DNA of 64,000 nucleotides from Armigeres subalbatus (GCF_024139115.2 NC_085140.1:313351259-313415258); one strand, 5' to 3'. Shown: positions 45,101 through 53,653, counted from the first letter of the stretch. Made by a program: numbers and translations. Notes: generated from the sequence alone by a model not told the origin.

Positions 45101-47483
45101 TGATAATCCTTTCTGCAACAATATCATACTTTGCGTTACGTATAATTCATTGAAAATATTTTCTATTTTTTGTTTCAGATGCAATGCTTTACAAACAGGT
45201 AAGTTATAATCATCATTCTCAAGTGTCTTGTAAAGCCTGGTATAGCGTAAAAACGAATACATATTTGAATACATTGAGAAAAATGCTGGTAAACCAATAA
45301 TATGTATATTGATAAAGCTCTAATCTATAAAGACGAATTAACTTTCAGTTTGTAAACCACTTTCCAACACATCTTTGTTTGTAGATTATTTTGGGAGTAA
45401 AGTGTCCGGATAATTAGCAGTGTCGATTCCCCTCAAATTACCCGTTTAACAAACTCAAATTTTAGTAGTTGTAGTAGTAGCGTAAATGCATTGAATGAGA
45501 AGATTTTGATTAGTTTAGTCAGCTCCGATAACATTATTTGTGTTGGCAGAATATCAAAATTGTTTACAGCAAGATTTAGTTCAAAGAATGTATTGAAGGT
45601 AACTACTTTCCTTCGGTGGAGTTTAAACCCCCAGTACGCTAGACAGGTGTTTTGTCTCAGGTGTCTAAGTCTAAGAGGAAGACTCGGATACAGAGTGACA
45701 AATGAAAATTTCCAAATTCGAGACCGTCACGAAATTAGGGGAGATTTCAAACGCTAATAACTCCTTATCTTTCGGTGGATTTTCAATCTCTCCAGCTATT
45801 TTTAAGTCCATTGGAACTATCGATTATCAACGTAAAAACATTGAATTTCCAATTTTTTCCAAACTCAGTAAAAGTCTCGTTTCGACCGTTGTCTGGTGTG
45901 GTTGGTTCTTACGCTCTACTTTTGTGCTAATAATTCTACACTGATGGACTTAATTGATTATCAACTGTAAACAAGGTTAGCTTACAATTCAGGCAGCACA
46001 CCTTAAAATAGCACTTGAAAGCATTTAATCGCCATTTATAAGGCATTTACCTGTGAGATGCATTAACCACTCGTCGAACAACAGTCGGAGAAAGGCATCA
46101 TCACTACTGGGAAATGAATGCGGGTTTTCTTAAGTTATTTTTTTTTCGATTTAAGGACGGCTACGCAATATTGAATTATTGCAACAAGATGTATATTTAT
46201 CCGACGTATAAAAATACGGGAAGATTGAGAGGGCATCATTTACCTAGGCCCAGGGATTGAATTCTAAAGATAAAGAACAAGTATCTCACTTATCATCTCT
46301 GTATACATATACGATATGTAGCATACCGCGAAAGACTTTTTTCGCAAGCTGTCATGATAGAGAACTGATTCGGGATGCTATACCCCATGATAAATTTGTT
46401 TTAGAAAGCTCCAAATGCGGGGAGCACTGGCTCTGATGATGCATTTCAACTTGTTCTACACAGCTGTGCATAAACCAACACGAAAGGAGCGAAAACAAAG
46501 CGAGAATCATAATTTTTCCACATTTTTCTGTGGGGGCTGCCTATCCGATTCTGTTTTTCGATGGGCTAAACAATAGGATGTCAGTAGCCTGGTTTTTTCG
46601 CACTTGTATACAGGTTTGATAAATTTGTTTGTTATGATTCGGAACAGTTTTTGCCTCTCTTTTATCGTTGTTCGTTATCTATTGAGAGCGATTTCTGCAA
46701 ACCCTGCCTAGGCCCTTAATATTTGACAAAATTTTGATAGGTTCGGTGATCAAACTTCAGCAAAACAGGAGGAGCTGACAAGATTCAAAGGAAAGGTAAC
46801 CTTTTCAACAATATAGAAGAAACATTTATTTTAATAATTTTTGCCTTTTTCGTATACTAAGTATACGTAAAGTAAAGGCTATATGATCACTTCAAAACCA
46901 AACTTTTGATAGAAGGCTCGGAGACCCATAGTGTTATATACCAATCGACTCAGCTCGACGAATTGAGGTAATGTCTGTTTTTGTGTATGGATGTATGTGT
47001 GTGTATGTGTACACAATTTTGTAGACACACTTTTTGGAACTTAGCATTGGCCGAATTACTCGCAACAAGCTCCATTCACCTGAGAACCCTGTTTCATTGT
47101 TTACTATCAAAAATTGGCCAGATTAAACTATGGGATCAGAAGTTATGGCCAAAATACTATTTTCTATGCGCAAAACACGCTAAAAAATACGCCCTCATAT
47201 TTTTTTTTTGCACGAGAAAGACACCAACACCGCTAGGTGGATCAATCAGGGTTTTATTGACACAAGGTGATCTGGTGACGCTGATTTTTTGAACTATTTT
47301 TCAAATAATGTAATCCCAGTCTAAATATTTATATTTTCTTTTCAGCTGAAACGAGTGTTGCTGATGAAGTTTGTTCCACAACAAGGAACAATTTGCTCTA
47401 CTTTAATTTTCATAAATTTCAACTTTTTTTCTATACTTTTAAATTACCACGGAGATCCATATATTTTAAATAATCTGGCATGA
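30110..47483 (+). CDS. Candidate small multi-exon gene with a microexon, unknown product
   Basis: Not recognised as any family. Exon 1 (30110-30187, 26 codons, [17 protein letters not shown]...) ends AAG with donor gtaaga. A 20-nt microexon at 45179-45198 has a strong acceptor (attttttgtttcag) and donor (gtaagt). Exon 3 (46741-46795) follows ttgatag and ends AAG before gtaacc; it reads [18 protein letters not shown]. The three pieces join in phase to 51 open codons. The last exon is uncertain: 47346 (acceptor ttttcttttcag) stays open to a TGA at 47481-47483, giving 96 residues; 47567 (cactttcag) would stop after two codons. An AATAAA lies near 47730. The first intron would be about 15 kb and hold the BEL element. 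Could be chance signals. Confidence 0.3.
30312..30573 (-). mobile_element. Feilai-like SINE fragment, reverse strand, split by a MITE
   Basis: Reverse-complement of the 3' half of the SINE at 44817-45093: cttcttattggcaata, cacactgggacagagccgcc, gtgttcattaagcacttcca, and attaactgcgaggtt. It contains a small internal duplication of cttccacag. The TTAA in attaactg is split by the MITE at 30436-30559. Confidence 0.85.
30436..30559. mobile_element. 124-bp piggyBac-type MITE (TTAA duplication)
   Basis: Starts cccttaaa and ends tttaaggg, flanked by ttaa at 30432-30435 and 30560-30563. The intact Feilai-like copy reads gttattaactgcgagg through the same point (about 45005-45015), giving an empty site. 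TTAA specificity and CCC ends fit piggyBac-related elements. Confidence 0.88.
30574..31154. other. Intergenic/intronic DNA with possible foldback
   Basis: Contains cgcggcgaa near 30702 and ttcgccgcgtgaagtttt near 30817-30834, an imperfect inverted pair that may be a MITE, and G-rich tracts (gggggtgggtgg near 31047). No gene. Confidence 0.4.
31155..31375 (+). repeat. Left part of a copy of the 62132-63519 element, split by BEL
   Basis: Matches about 62521-62755: tggggcaag, attttac-tgtttttaaat, tgtctagttaaaaataactt and atatcatatggatct. It ends at gctat (31371-31375), the BEL target duplication. The right part continues at 39976. Confidence 0.8.
31376..31774 (+). repeat. BEL 5' LTR
   Basis: 399 bp, TGTAAC...GTCACA. 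Contains an aataaa (within agtaataaagttagtt) near 31694, expected for an R-region polyadenylation signal. The ORF on its reverse strand recurs in the 3' LTR and is not a gene. Confidence 0.95.
31775..32286 (+). other. BEL leader with presumed primer-binding site
   Basis: Directly after the 5' LTR the sequence ttttggtgaactaccagag is where the tRNA primer site should lie. I cannot match it to a particular tRNA. The remaining 490 bp are untranslated leader up to the gag ATG. Confidence 0.6.
32287..33555 (+). CDS. BEL Gag with N-terminal PHD finger
   Basis: 422 codons from the first ATG after the leader. Residues 18-65 form a C4HC3 PHD finger (CRLC, CDDC, WFHLSC, CAKC). Next is a BEL-type gag core ([18 protein letters not shown], near residues 118-135) that builds the particle. 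Near residues 303-360 are CCHC-like knuckles ([27 protein letters not shown]). The frame ends at 33555 just after it enters sequence that in the next frame encodes the protease, so the junction is either a programmed frameshift or a single-base indel. PHD fingers usually bind histone H3 tails; a role in chromatin targeting here is inference. Confidence 0.85.
   Translation: MAKSKAMFQFVENKNGNCRLCKEADTKDNMVSCDDCDRWFHLSCVQLKHTPTKEERFLCAKCEYLENERAKLLDVKMKFDLANQLNESLKIQQDVANRRQSEGPLNVTRQALIKLPKFSGEAREWPKFKSIFNDTSAEGRFTNLENLLRLEEALYGQAAKSVSNLMIGAANVPKIMQRLEEIYGRPEAIYQQLLNELTKTLNQPKLHTIDIANALDDLVVTMETLAKPEFLHDYRLITDIVSKLPFSMQITWTEALQRNVSQPTLHDLNKWLQTHATTLRRLAPPTRKEQKPRINIHNNPSKMQCNVCKHEHQTFKCNILKNLNVEQRQQRIQQLNLCFSCLNKGHGSKFCRSKRECKIDGCKGMHNRLLHKSAVEKPKENQNLEKDKTNNNHHGNRKSTVYYQIVPVTLQNGKLSGNIRFP
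33521..35073 (+). pseudogene. BEL protease and reverse transcriptase, frameshifted
   Basis: Two frames. 33521-33724 has the aspartic protease start [12 protein letters not shown]. At an A5 run near 33710-33716 the frame shifts and 33688-35073 continues through the protease end and RT. RT blocks: [20 protein letters not shown], then motif [13 protein letters not shown] with the first catalytic Asp, then [10 protein letters not shown] with the YVDD pair. The frame is lost near 35060 by another indel but the sequence continues recognisably (SIYDPLG block near 35103-35123) in a different frame to 35280. Confidence 0.85.
35074..35973 (+). pseudogene. BEL RT C-terminus and RNase H, frameshifted
   Basis: 35074-35280 carries the end of RT in one frame. 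A missing base near 35283 shifts to the 35281-35973 frame with RNase H signatures: [12 protein letters not shown] (first acidic residue), [15 protein letters not shown] (Glu), [11 protein letters not shown] (Asp). The frame ends after a further shift near 35905-35915 at a short A run. RNase H removes the RNA template during reverse transcription. Confidence 0.8.
35976..37099 (+). pseudogene. BEL integrase, frameshifted
   Basis: 35976-36209 is the linker and start of the zinc-binding region; a T5 run near 36203 shifts the frame. 36236-37099 carries CQEC of the HHCC finger and the DDE core: [11 protein letters not shown] (Asp), [12 protein letters not shown] (Asp), HFGGVWERL (Glu). All three catalytic residues are present. 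A last shift near a T5 run at 37052-37057 moves the C-terminal part into the frame of the next entry. Confidence 0.82.
37090..39486 (+). CDS. Integrase C-terminal domain in frame with envelope-like glycoprotein
   Basis: 798 open codons. The first 75 or so are the integrase C-terminal beta domain ([28 protein letters not shown]). About 60 polar residues follow, then ATG at 37528 starts a hydrophobic segment ([13 protein letters not shown]) that fits a signal peptide. The ectodomain opens [20 protein letters not shown] and is rich in paired cysteines and N-x-S/T sites. A membrane segment lies near residues 705-725 with a polar tail of about 70 residues. The DC...SLLDV..C pattern resembles glycoproteins of chuvirus-type (Jingchuvirales) arthropod viruses, relatives of which are reported from mosquito BEL/Pao elements; this assignment is from memory of the family pattern. 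The env alone would be 652 residues from 37528, possibly expressed from a spliced mRNA. It is unbroken. Confidence 0.75.
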   Translation: MLLKRNKWTNQIEPIKVDDIVVITDDKAPPGTWLKGRVISVRMAKDGQVRSAEIKTSKGIYKRPAVKVAVLDVRKIQKPKPSLETNDDLFQQTQNFQGRHDTIPLSEPKKLDSPDLIPNQNDHEEMCDLRSNKTIRTKNPSNLITFMLLVYMFTLIFGFETRGLIAFDCANPEVNMTSYSLLDVASCIPQKSNLSSTEITIQVLQRNVKSLTKVLQCKVIIRRSIRHCGSFSHTSDYQYGYSYIVKEFNSEECTKVHALGMVSLTHDRQINELKLNSTTRGETLIVGSVTGNSCNGGTYSTPFYTWTGALVYYEYEIALYDYIANIDLENDQIRFLKNGLMCTYSIGTCLDSEEGYLTWNVDLNQSCETTEFEVIYEGLVNKTTSLEGNIKKTHSVVYSTISETQVFSIKTREDTRICGYNGFTTDHPRILIIETQSIRSPFTRKANSGKNLDLFTYFNSKITLVESYIGQSLNDIYNMVMAEMCKLDKVLLETKLTLARLNPNEFVSSITKRNGYTAVVAGEVLHVLECKPVYITPRFTEQCYQEIPVLYNNVSMFLAPVTRVLQTLGTEIECTPLLPAKFKFGSRWYTTDGRLRETTAPSKLSTDIVTSWSYTPLPNLMESGVYDSNSLVKMRNMIYEQGERRVASSVVYKILAGQNPNTQGFRFDALLSEKIIDGAIHKYWNKVLSWSTWLGNTTSTFIGIYLFARGLKFIVDTVIHSQILYDIYGFSWKLIASFWDSLTNFLSHKNIRRETVNKMENNRCSEENQQPNNETEETEMNLYRGNVYPKSTQMSSPK
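39577..39975 (+). repeat. BEL 3' LTR
   Basis: 399 bp, identical in length to the 5' LTR and with a single substitution noticed. Followed by the target duplication gctat. Confidence 0.95.
39976..40497 (+). repeat. Right part of the BEL-split element copy
   Basis: Matches about 62750-63265: agtgcaaNtaatctatttatt, agataaataaagtgctta, cactgcgcatcgcctgaata and ttagtttcg. It stops at about 40497, before the terminal inverted repeat, where a short unrelated element begins. Confidence 0.8.
40497..40590 (+). repeat. Short dispersed repeat (caggcctggtagcgag...)
   Basis: Contains ggtagcgagtctagtcacta and repeated aagtcacta. A related fragment on the reverse strand is at about 61558-61618 (cactatttt, gatcgctaccagccctg). 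Confidence 0.5.
40655..41180 (+). mobile_element. tRNA-derived SINE, split by a hAT-like MITE
   Basis: Starts agcgggcttggtggtcatat (A-box-like), continues ctaccacttctgcctcttac and gcggaaggtcgtggg, and after the insertion resumes as ggttcaatttt (B-box-like). Not a working tRNA: the acceptor ends do not pair. The MITE at 40713-41101 separates the two promoter boxes. Confidence 0.7.
40713..41101. mobile_element. 389-bp hAT-like MITE with perfect 8-bp TSD
   Basis: Left end caggcttgtaaaatgtca, right end complement of cagtgttgtaaaatgtca (16 of 18 match). Flanked by gtcgtggg at 40705-40712 and 41102-41109. A related, older copy is at 51579-51936. The gtca/tgac-rich subterminal runs (tgtcatttgac, aatgtcatttgaatgac) are shared. 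Confidence 0.9.
41287..41440. mobile_element. 154-bp foldback MITE
   Basis: Inverted ends gttagtactatactattcca and complement of gttagtattaccccattt. The interior includes cagatacgtatttcgac. A related piece lies at 42966-43055 in the opposite orientation. Confidence 0.6.
41441..41754. other. No gene seen
   Basis: Unassigned AT-rich DNA. Confidence 0.4.
41755..41870 (-). repeat. Fragment of the 1526-2394 foldback family
   Basis: gaagcaaccaatcgggccca, ttttgcacagttgttaagga and gatgccccactct match the arms of the element at 1526-2394. Confidence 0.75.
42106..42318 (-). mobile_element. tRNA-derived SINE, reverse strand
   Basis: Reverse strand begins gtgggcttcgtagccgtgcg (A-box-like), has an anticodon-like gtctagacg, then gggttcgattcccgcctcgg (B box). 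The body continues aaacttttcgtgatcgaaaa and a tail of ctctggtcgaagacgg. Body and tail beyond the tRNA-like head show it is a SINE. Confidence 0.75.
42490..42840 (-). pseudogene. RTE-like RT C-terminal fragment
   Basis: Reverse-strand peptide contains [34 protein letters not shown] and, further on, [13 protein letters not shown] with [10 protein letters not shown], the same blocks as 7636-7858 and 8280-8370. The segment between them is deleted. A dead fragment of the same or a sister family. Confidence 0.8.
42960..43055 (-). repeat. Fragment related to the 41287-41440 MITE
   Basis: gtcgaaatacgtatctgt followed by gtggtggaatttcaatgga mirrors the left arm of that element. Confidence 0.5.
43056..44025. 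other. No gene seen
   Basis: AT-rich. A short ggtacccc-type inverted pair (ggtaccccccgag near 43937 and ggggtacatata near 43970) is present. Small ORFs have no domain. Confidence 0.4.
44026..44440 (-). pseudogene. RTE-like 5' end and endonuclease start, fragment
   Basis: The reverse strand encodes ...[20 protein letters not shown] then VIAWQPI, a conserved N-terminal endonuclease block that precedes the part preserved at 4129. Upstream is leader-like sequence (acgacggccctccgacggga, gctcaataagccgcc). The 4129-8440 copy lacks this part, so together the fragments cover most of the family ORF, but each is dead. Confidence 0.7.
44614..44777. repeat. Near-perfect 164-bp palindrome
   Basis: Centre near 44692-44697 (gttttgttttttgggcaaaa). 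Arms of about 75 bp match with few differences: tcagtctaatttagtcaaaa against ttttgactaaattagactga, and tggataaattttactgt against acagtaaaatttatcca. Probably a young foldback element. Confidence 0.9.
44817..45093 (+). mobile_element. Feilai-like SINE, near full length
   Basis: Begins gggccctctttagccgtgcg with gtaagacgcgcggctaca (A box region), then gctgggttcgattcccggtg (B box), the Feilai body (tctaggcaattttcggattg, agtatcatcgtgttagcttg, ctgtggaagtgcttaatgaa, ctctgtcccagtgtggggat) and an aagaag tail. Possible target duplication tgtacat on both sides (near 44806 and 45094). Identification is by recall of the family. Confidence 0.88.
45480..45950 (+). repeat. Dispersed repeat Z, copy 1
   Basis: Segment from gtgtctaagtctaagaggaa to tttcggtggattttcaatct, with gagatttcaaacgctaataa, matches the reverse complement of 51310-51525. 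No gene; ORFs at 45491-45757 and 45702-45944 lack domains. Confidence 0.6.
46086..46135 (+). repeat. Tail fragment of family A
   Basis: gagaaaggcatcatcactac and gaatgcgggttttc match the end and flank seen at 13325-13365. Confidence 0.5.
46843..47254 (+). mobile_element. Family A dispersed element, copy 3
   Basis: Starts gcctttttcgtata. Includes gatagaaggctcggagaccc then tatataccaatcgactcagc, as in 12797-13332, and ends cacgagaaagacaccaacac with gctaggtggatca. Confidence 0.7.
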
Positions 47484-47756
47484 ACATTTATAAATAATCA
47501 TCTTGTCATAAACGATTTACCTAACCAAATGACAATGATTGATCTTCACTTTCAGGAACATTAGGTGCTGACAAAGATTCTGAAGCAGCGTCACACTACA
47601 AAGTCTAATATTACTACAGTTTATTATTTCAGAAATATGCTGCAGATTGCAAAATTAATGCAATTGTTTTGTCAAAATCTATGCATATTACATTTAAGAA
47701 CAAAACATCACCTTTTACAATATCAATACCAATAAAAATATAATATTTACGCTTTT

Positions 47757-48040
47757 TCGCCAAGAAAAGCACCCCTTAACCCATCCAAACTCCAACTCCA
47801 GATACCTATGAAGGTCGCGCGAGTGATCCGCATCATCTTAAGTAGGTGTCTAATCAACACTTCCCACCCTAATTCCCACTGATCGTAAGGACCTGGTCAG
47901 GTGTTGAACAAAGGGATCGTTGAATGAAAAACATGCCTGTGCCCGGGGCTGTTTTTCTGGCGCATCTAACCTTCCTATCGACAGCCAACCCAGGATAGTG
48001 TGCGGTCAGATATGCTATGCTATGCTAAGTTACAAATGCT
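47757..48040 (-). repeat. Dispersed repeat fragment, unassigned
   Basis: Less AT-rich than its surroundings, with gacctggtcaggtgttgaac, tcgacagccaacccaggata and a short atgct tandem run (atatgctatgctatgctaa). It looks like a non-LTR retrotransposon 3' region on the reverse strand, but no protein block remains to prove it. Confidence 0.4.
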
Positions 48041-48147
48041 ACGAAGGCCTTCCGTCACCCTTCTCAACTTTAGTAGCGGAATTTAGTAATTAGGGTTAAC
48101 AGTCGAAATTGAATTATCTCGTTTTTCTTGCGGATATTTACTGGCTT

Positions 48148-48153
48148 TTTTAT
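48148..48153 (-). promoter_or_regulatory. Possible polyadenylation signal of the ZAD gene
   Basis: tttatt on the + strand (AATAAA on the coding strand) lies about 345 nt downstream of the stop at 48498. Other nearby A/T-rich hexamers exist, so assignment is tentative. Confidence 0.3.
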
Positions 48154-48497
48154 TAAGAGTTGGACAACTTAAGTTTTAAATTGTCCCAATTTTAATAAAA
48201 ACTGGTGAAATTTTGTGAAAACAAAAGAAACGGCAATACACTGAATTAATAGTAGGTACAATTGTAAGTGAAATATTTCACAAATTGATACTTACACACA
48301 CGAATTAACGGTTTAGGGAGTTATACTACTTGAAAAATTCCCCAAAACAAGCCGGTAGTTATTGTGCATTATAGCTTGTTTTACTCTTTATGGAAATATT
48401 TCACAATCCTAAATACCTAAAGAAATACATTTTTTTTTCTTCAGGAGATAAATATATTTGAACGGTTTGAATAGTAAAATATAAAAACCTACATAGT

Positions 48498-50180
48498 TCA
48501 ATTTACATGATTAGCCATATGCTTTCGTAAGTAGTCCTGTCTAGGATATCCGCGGCCGCAGATTGTGCAAACATACGGCTTTATGCCATTGTGGGCCATG
48601 ATGTGCCGCTTCAAGTCCGTAGAGAAAGCATACGCCGCACCACACTGATCACACTTATGAGGCTTCTCACCAGTGTGTAGCTTCATGTGTGCCTGCAGGC
48701 ATGTTTTCCAGGCGAACGTTGCCGGACAAAGTGTGCACTGAATTGGACGATGTTGGGGATTATGGGTGATCGAATGCCGTTTCAGAAGTGTTCTTGCTTG
48801 GAATCCTTTTCCACAGATTTCGCACTTGAATCTATTCTCACCTGGCGAATGCGTTTTGACATGCCTCCGATACGAAAGTTTCATGGCAAATGTTTTAGAG
48901 CACACAGGGCACACAAAAGATTTTTCATTTTGATGTGTTCGTTCGTGGTCAGTCAAATAACATCTCTCTTTGAAGGTGCGTCCACATGTGGCACATTGAT
49001 ATTGTGTGATGCGATACGGTTTCGCTTGATGTTCTCTCAAAACGATCATATTTTTGTATCGTCGGTGGCATAGGTCGCAAGGAAAGCGTTTGCTGGAATC
49101 CTTGGCAGATGAACTACCCGCCGGATGTACTTCATCCGCGTGTTGCTTCAAGAGCTCATCTGTGTCGAACTGTTTAAAACAAGCACAGCATCGAGGTTGT
49201 TTGTCCTTTGGTCGAATATACGGCTGAATCACGTTTCTGTGCGTATCCTTGTGGTGTAGCAGGGTTCTTTCGATCTTGAAGCTTAGCTCGCATTCATCAC
49301 ATTGATATTTGTTTTTAATGAATATTCGCAATCTGTGCCGTCCCATAGCTTTTTTAGTTGTAAACCTTTTAAAGCATATATCACATTCCAAAGGTTTAAT
49401 TGAGATCTTATTCGGATCTTCACAGCGCTTGGGCAAGTGAACCACCCTCGAATGTTCAACGAGCGCTTCCATAGATGTCACCTTTATTTTGCATTGACAG
49501 CACCGTTCCGGAATTTTGGTTCCTGCTTTGGTCAGACCTTTAACACTGTTTTGATTCTCTTCAACGTCAGATAAATCATTCAAATCCTCCTTGTCATCGA
49601 AATTATCATCACTGCTATAATCACTCCCATTTTTTATACGTAGTGATGCTTTCTGCTCGTTTGGATTAGTAAGTTGATCAAAATTTTGAAGCAATGGCTC
49701 GGCATAAATTAGTTTCTCGTCGAACTCAGTTTTTATATCGTCCTCCGTCAACAATGAATGTGAATTTCCTTCATCTGGAGATCTGGCATTAAAAATATAT
49801 TAAAATTTTACTAATTAGAATTGTTTTATATAGTCTTTGGATCCACCTTTTACTGATATTTGCTTCAAGAACTAAGGCACGAAACTTTGTATCAGATTGA
49901 TGGCATCGTATCACCAGTTGATACGCTACAATCAAATCGGTTTTGCATTTTGCACAACACTGGTACGGCAGTTCGTCGTTCTGGTCAATCTGTAAATTTT
50001 GTAAACTGTTTAGTTTGGTCTATTGAAACAAGTGAAATTCATAAGTCTTACCTTCAGGTTGACGCAATATCGCAGCATATCGGCCAGCGAGTTACCATTT
50101 ACGATATCGGTCAAGGATACGTTCATTGCAGATGTGTCGAAGCAAATTCGACAAGCATTCAAATCGATGTTTGTGCACAT
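48498..50180 (-). CDS. ZAD-C2H2 zinc-finger transcription factor (three exons)
   Basis: Exons on the reverse strand: 50180-50052, 49989-49847, 49782-48498. Introns are 62 and 64 bp with GT/AG ends, and phases join to 518 residues. The first ATG (MCTNIDLNACRICFDTSAMN...) starts a ZAD domain with paired cysteines C10-x2-C13 and C55-x2-C58, the arthropod dimerisation module of DNA-binding zinc-finger proteins. An acidic linker follows (SDDNFDDKEDLNDLSDVEEN). The C-terminal half holds about 11 C2H2 units; two (CDICFKRF...HRLRIF and CDLCHRRY...HQAKPY) lack the final histidine and are probably degenerate. The last five are regular with TGEKPH-type linkers. ZAD proteins are expanded in mosquitoes and flies and commonly regulate transcription or chromatin; the target here is unknown. 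Confidence 0.92.
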
Positions 50181-51300
50181 TTTTTAATTTTATTTTCAAT
50201 TCCAATAAAAATACATTAGTGTCGTTTCATCCAACTTCTGGTATATTTATGTTATTATTAGAGTAGACGTACATGTCATTGGAATTTCTTGCCTTGCAAG
50301 ACTGCGAAGCTATGAGAAGGTGAGAAGTCAAAGCATCATTTTGACTCACTTTCTGTGTAAATGGTGAGCTGGGTGGTTGTAGAAAAAAAGGGTGTATTTA
50401 TTATAGGTGTAAATAGGCACCTTTACATTTATCTATAAACTGATCAATCTAAATGCAGTGTCGTTACAAACTGATCAGATTCCAATCCGTAAAATCTGCG
50501 ACTAACGAAATGAAATCCGCGAATGCAAAACCAAAACCGCGAGAAACAAAACAATGGCCTCATCACGTAGAAACACATTTCAATACAAAATTTCAATACT
50601 GTTGTTTTTAATGTATCGAAACTTTAATCAATAGATAAATATAAATAATTTATTCCGTATAATAATGTTTTGAATGGTAAAGAAGACATAATTTCATACT
50701 TTATAAATAAATGGATCCTTGTTTCACTAATACCAATATTCTAATCAACCTTCATATTGCTTGTTAAATAGTGTTCTGATGTCAAAGCTCACGGCTACTT
50801 TGGAATTTAAAAAAATCAGAAGGGTTATGTACAAGACACGACCGCACGACGTGAACCACGTAAAAAAATCGACGCGTTCAAATTTCAATTGCCATCAGTA
50901 TATAGTATACTATAGGGCAAATATGGTGACACTTTCAAATGTTGATATCAACTAATAACGTCGTGTATTTGAGTGTTTTGGGTTTGTAACTAGCAAGAGA
51001 GATGCAAATCTTATTATTAGATACTATGCGAATTTAACATGTTAAGAGTTTTTCGTCTTATTGCAGCAAGTTCAAAATTCCGCTACTAACTAGGGGGTCA
51101 CCTAAAAAAAATTTCACCCAGTATCATGTAATATCAAATTTCCATGTTTCTAGTTTTACTTGATTTTGTTTTCTGGATGCAGCACTAATGAAGTAACCTT
51201 TTTTTTGTACACCATGCATAATTTAATATACATAATACCCGAAAAGTAGGCAATTACCAATAATTGAATCGCACCGTTTAGTGAATGCATAAACGGGATC
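50181..51300. other. Upstream of the ZAD gene; no other gene seen
   Basis: The first part must contain the ZAD gene promoter but no motif is clear. At 50765-50980 a segment (gggttatgtacaagacacga, ccgcacgacgtgaaccacgt) looks like a dispersed repeat. Confidence 0.4.
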
Positions 51301-51309
51301 GATTAAGTT

Positions 51310-51525
51310 GTGTTCAATAGTTCAACGTTGAAATCAATAGTTTCAATAAATTTGGCAAATTGTTGGAGAGTTTCTGAATCGATTGATAATAAAATCTCTA
51401 AAATACATCGACAGATAAAGGAGCTATTAGCGTTTGAAATCTCACCTATTTTTGTGACTATCCCCAATTTTAACATTTCCATTTTACCTATATCCAAGCC
51501 TTCCCCTTAGACGTAGTTTGCCTTA
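51310..51525 (-). repeat. Dispersed repeat Z, copy 2
   Basis: The reverse strand reads gtctaaggggaaggcttgga, gagatttcaaacgctaatag and ctgtcgatgtattttagaga, aligned with 45655-45800. Confidence 0.6.
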
Positions 51526-51578
51526 AAAATACCATTTCCCATGGAGTCCAATTTCTGTAAATGTGCTCAGGCACGAGC

Positions 51579-51936
51579 AGTATTGTAAAACGTCATTGGT
51601 ATCAATTTCCCCAAATCTTTTTTTCAGAAGCGCGATATCAAGTGATAAGGTGTTTCGAGCTTATAGCGTTGAGGTGTATTGAACCTGTAGCTCTATGGCG
51701 TCTAACAGAACATTGCTGTTAACATGTAGTCTTGTAGTCTAAGGCGAGGGAAGCAAAATGTCATTTGTTTGATAAAAGAAAAACACTCATGTCATATTTA
51801 GAGCAATGTACCTTCGGTTAAAAATATAGGACCACTTAAGTGTGGGTCCATTATAAATTATGACGTTACTCAGGTCTGTAAAAAAAGTTTTAGACAAATT
51901 AGTCAAATGACATGCAGATGACCTTCTACAACACTA
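51579..51936. mobile_element. hAT-like MITE, older relative of 40713-41101
   Basis: Left end cagtattgtaaaacgtca, right end complement reads tagtgttgtagaaggtca. Inner tgtcatttg/caaatgaca blocks are shared. Flanking octamers ggcacgag and gacataag differ by transitions at three positions, consistent with a decayed 8-bp duplication. Confidence 0.65.
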
Positions 51937-52660
51937 GACATAAGCTAACGAAGAAATGAGGAATTTTAGATAGTGAAATGGCAGTAACGTTTTAACCGAA
52001 AAAGCATCTAACCTAGCAATGGTGGTAATTGAGCTATGACTATACAAAGGATTATATAAGCAAATAGTTAGAATAATCAGCCTGGAGAACTGGGAATAAT
52101 TATGGAGCAGAACTGGATGCAGTAGAAGGTCAGAAAGATGAAGAGCCTCTCTATCGCTCAACAGAGTGGACAGAGTTGATAATAACCAGCAAGATTACGT
52201 GCGTCAACCAGCATGCTTTAGCTCAGTGCCGGCGAATTTCAATACGTTCGATCCGGACAATAACACCTTTGATAAGTAAAATAGCCGAATTGTCGTTCCG
52301 AAAATTGCAATAATAATCCGCGATTTTTGCCACAACATTCATGGGAAGAACTGTCAAAGATATTGAAAACAAAAATCAACTTCTTAACACAATTCGACGT
52401 CCTGGAAATCCAGAAGTACAATATGATTATATTGTCAAGTAAACAAATGGTATACATATCAACCAACAATCACACTGCCCATGATCGCATATTTGTAACA
52501 TTTGCATTTTTTTTTCGATTTTAAGTTAAGCTTATGAATCATCTCCGAAATGTAAAATGCTTTTTATCAAGAGCCGAACCGCCAACATAGGGAGAGATAT
52601 CAATATATAGAAAATCGGGATGTAGAAATAAAATGCAAAATTACATTACTTGATAATTGA
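51937..52660. other. No gene seen
   Basis: Unassigned AT-rich intergenic DNA. Confidence 0.4.
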
Positions 52661-53010
52661 TGGGCTACAGCTGGGGCTACAGCTTCTCGATGGACCTATG
52701 CCGAATAGAGTATCGTCCTACACTGGTTTCGATCCTGAGCCAATCGTTTCCAGTCGCCCTGAAGTTTAGCGCTCTCGGGTCCACTTCTACTGCGAAAAAC
52801 CATCTTGTACGTGGCCTTCCACGAGTTCTCGACTGAATATTTGGGCTTATTCTACGAGTGGAGTGACGTGAGATTGCACGAATGACGTGAAAAGAATCGT
52901 ATAGCCCCATTTGAATAACGTGGTCACCTCACGTGAGAATTGCTAAAATCGACTCACCTCACGTCACTTGACTCGTAGAATAAGTCCAATTATCTTCGCT
53001 AAACTGAAGG
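52661..53010 (-). pseudogene. RTE-like RT C-terminal fragment split by a MITE
   Basis: The reverse strand encodes RGRPRTRWFFAVEVDPRALN and ...GNDWLRIETSVGRYSI, resembling the GRPRxRW...DLxxL...W..A..R..WR block at the C-terminus of RTE-related ORFs. It is a different subfamily from 4129-8440. The MITE at 52843-52988 interrupts its 5' side. Confidence 0.5.
52843..52988. mobile_element. 146-bp MITE
   Basis: Left end gggcttattctacgagt, right end complement of ggacttattctacgagt, followed on both sides by gacgtgag-type blocks. About 146 bp, non-coding. Confidence 0.75.
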
Positions 53011-53640
53011 ATGTATAGAAAATGAACTTCTAAGGCGCTATTAACTTCTTCTTGCCTTCAATTTTTTATCAAAACTTGGCCAGCCTTTTACCTCGGTTAT
53101 TAGCTTTTCAATAATAATCAAACATATTATAAAGCCTAACTGCAGACCTGGCTGATTTTCTAACACTTTTGAAAAAAAACTATTAAACTCTATAATCAAT
53201 TGAACTTTTTAATCTTTTTAATTCTACATGAACTTCCTGGTATTTTAAAGAAACCAAAAGTGAGCGAGGAACTGCTCAAATGATCAAACGATCAGTACTT
53301 GAGGATTTTACAAAAATATTTTCTGATGATAAACGAATAAACTTTGAAAGTTTAAAATAAAATAACATTGAAATCTAAAATATTTTGAAATTTTAAAATT
53401 TGAACTTGAACAACCGTTTGATATTTCAAAGAAACTTCCTTCCTTTTCAAAGAAACTTAGAAGCCTGAACAAACTATTTAAAAATAATTATTTGGCCGGC
53501 CGGTATAGTTTACCGAAATTCTTTATTTAGTATAGGAAACCCCAGCTTTTATTTTAGAGGAGATTCAAATGTTTTGCTCTGCATCATACTTCCAGCTTTA
53601 ATTCTCAAGAAATATATTTTAATTTGTTACTACCCTCGCT
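53011..53640. other. No gene seen
   Basis: AT-rich intergenic DNA with no recognised element. Confidence 0.4.
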
Positions 53641-53653
53641 GCTTATTTGCCCA

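Noticed and set aside
47567..47620. Possible last exon reading TLGADKDSEAASHYKV then stop
   Set aside because: The acceptor is good, but this frame needs a preceding exon ending one base into a codon, and I found no such donor. Kept only as an alternative.
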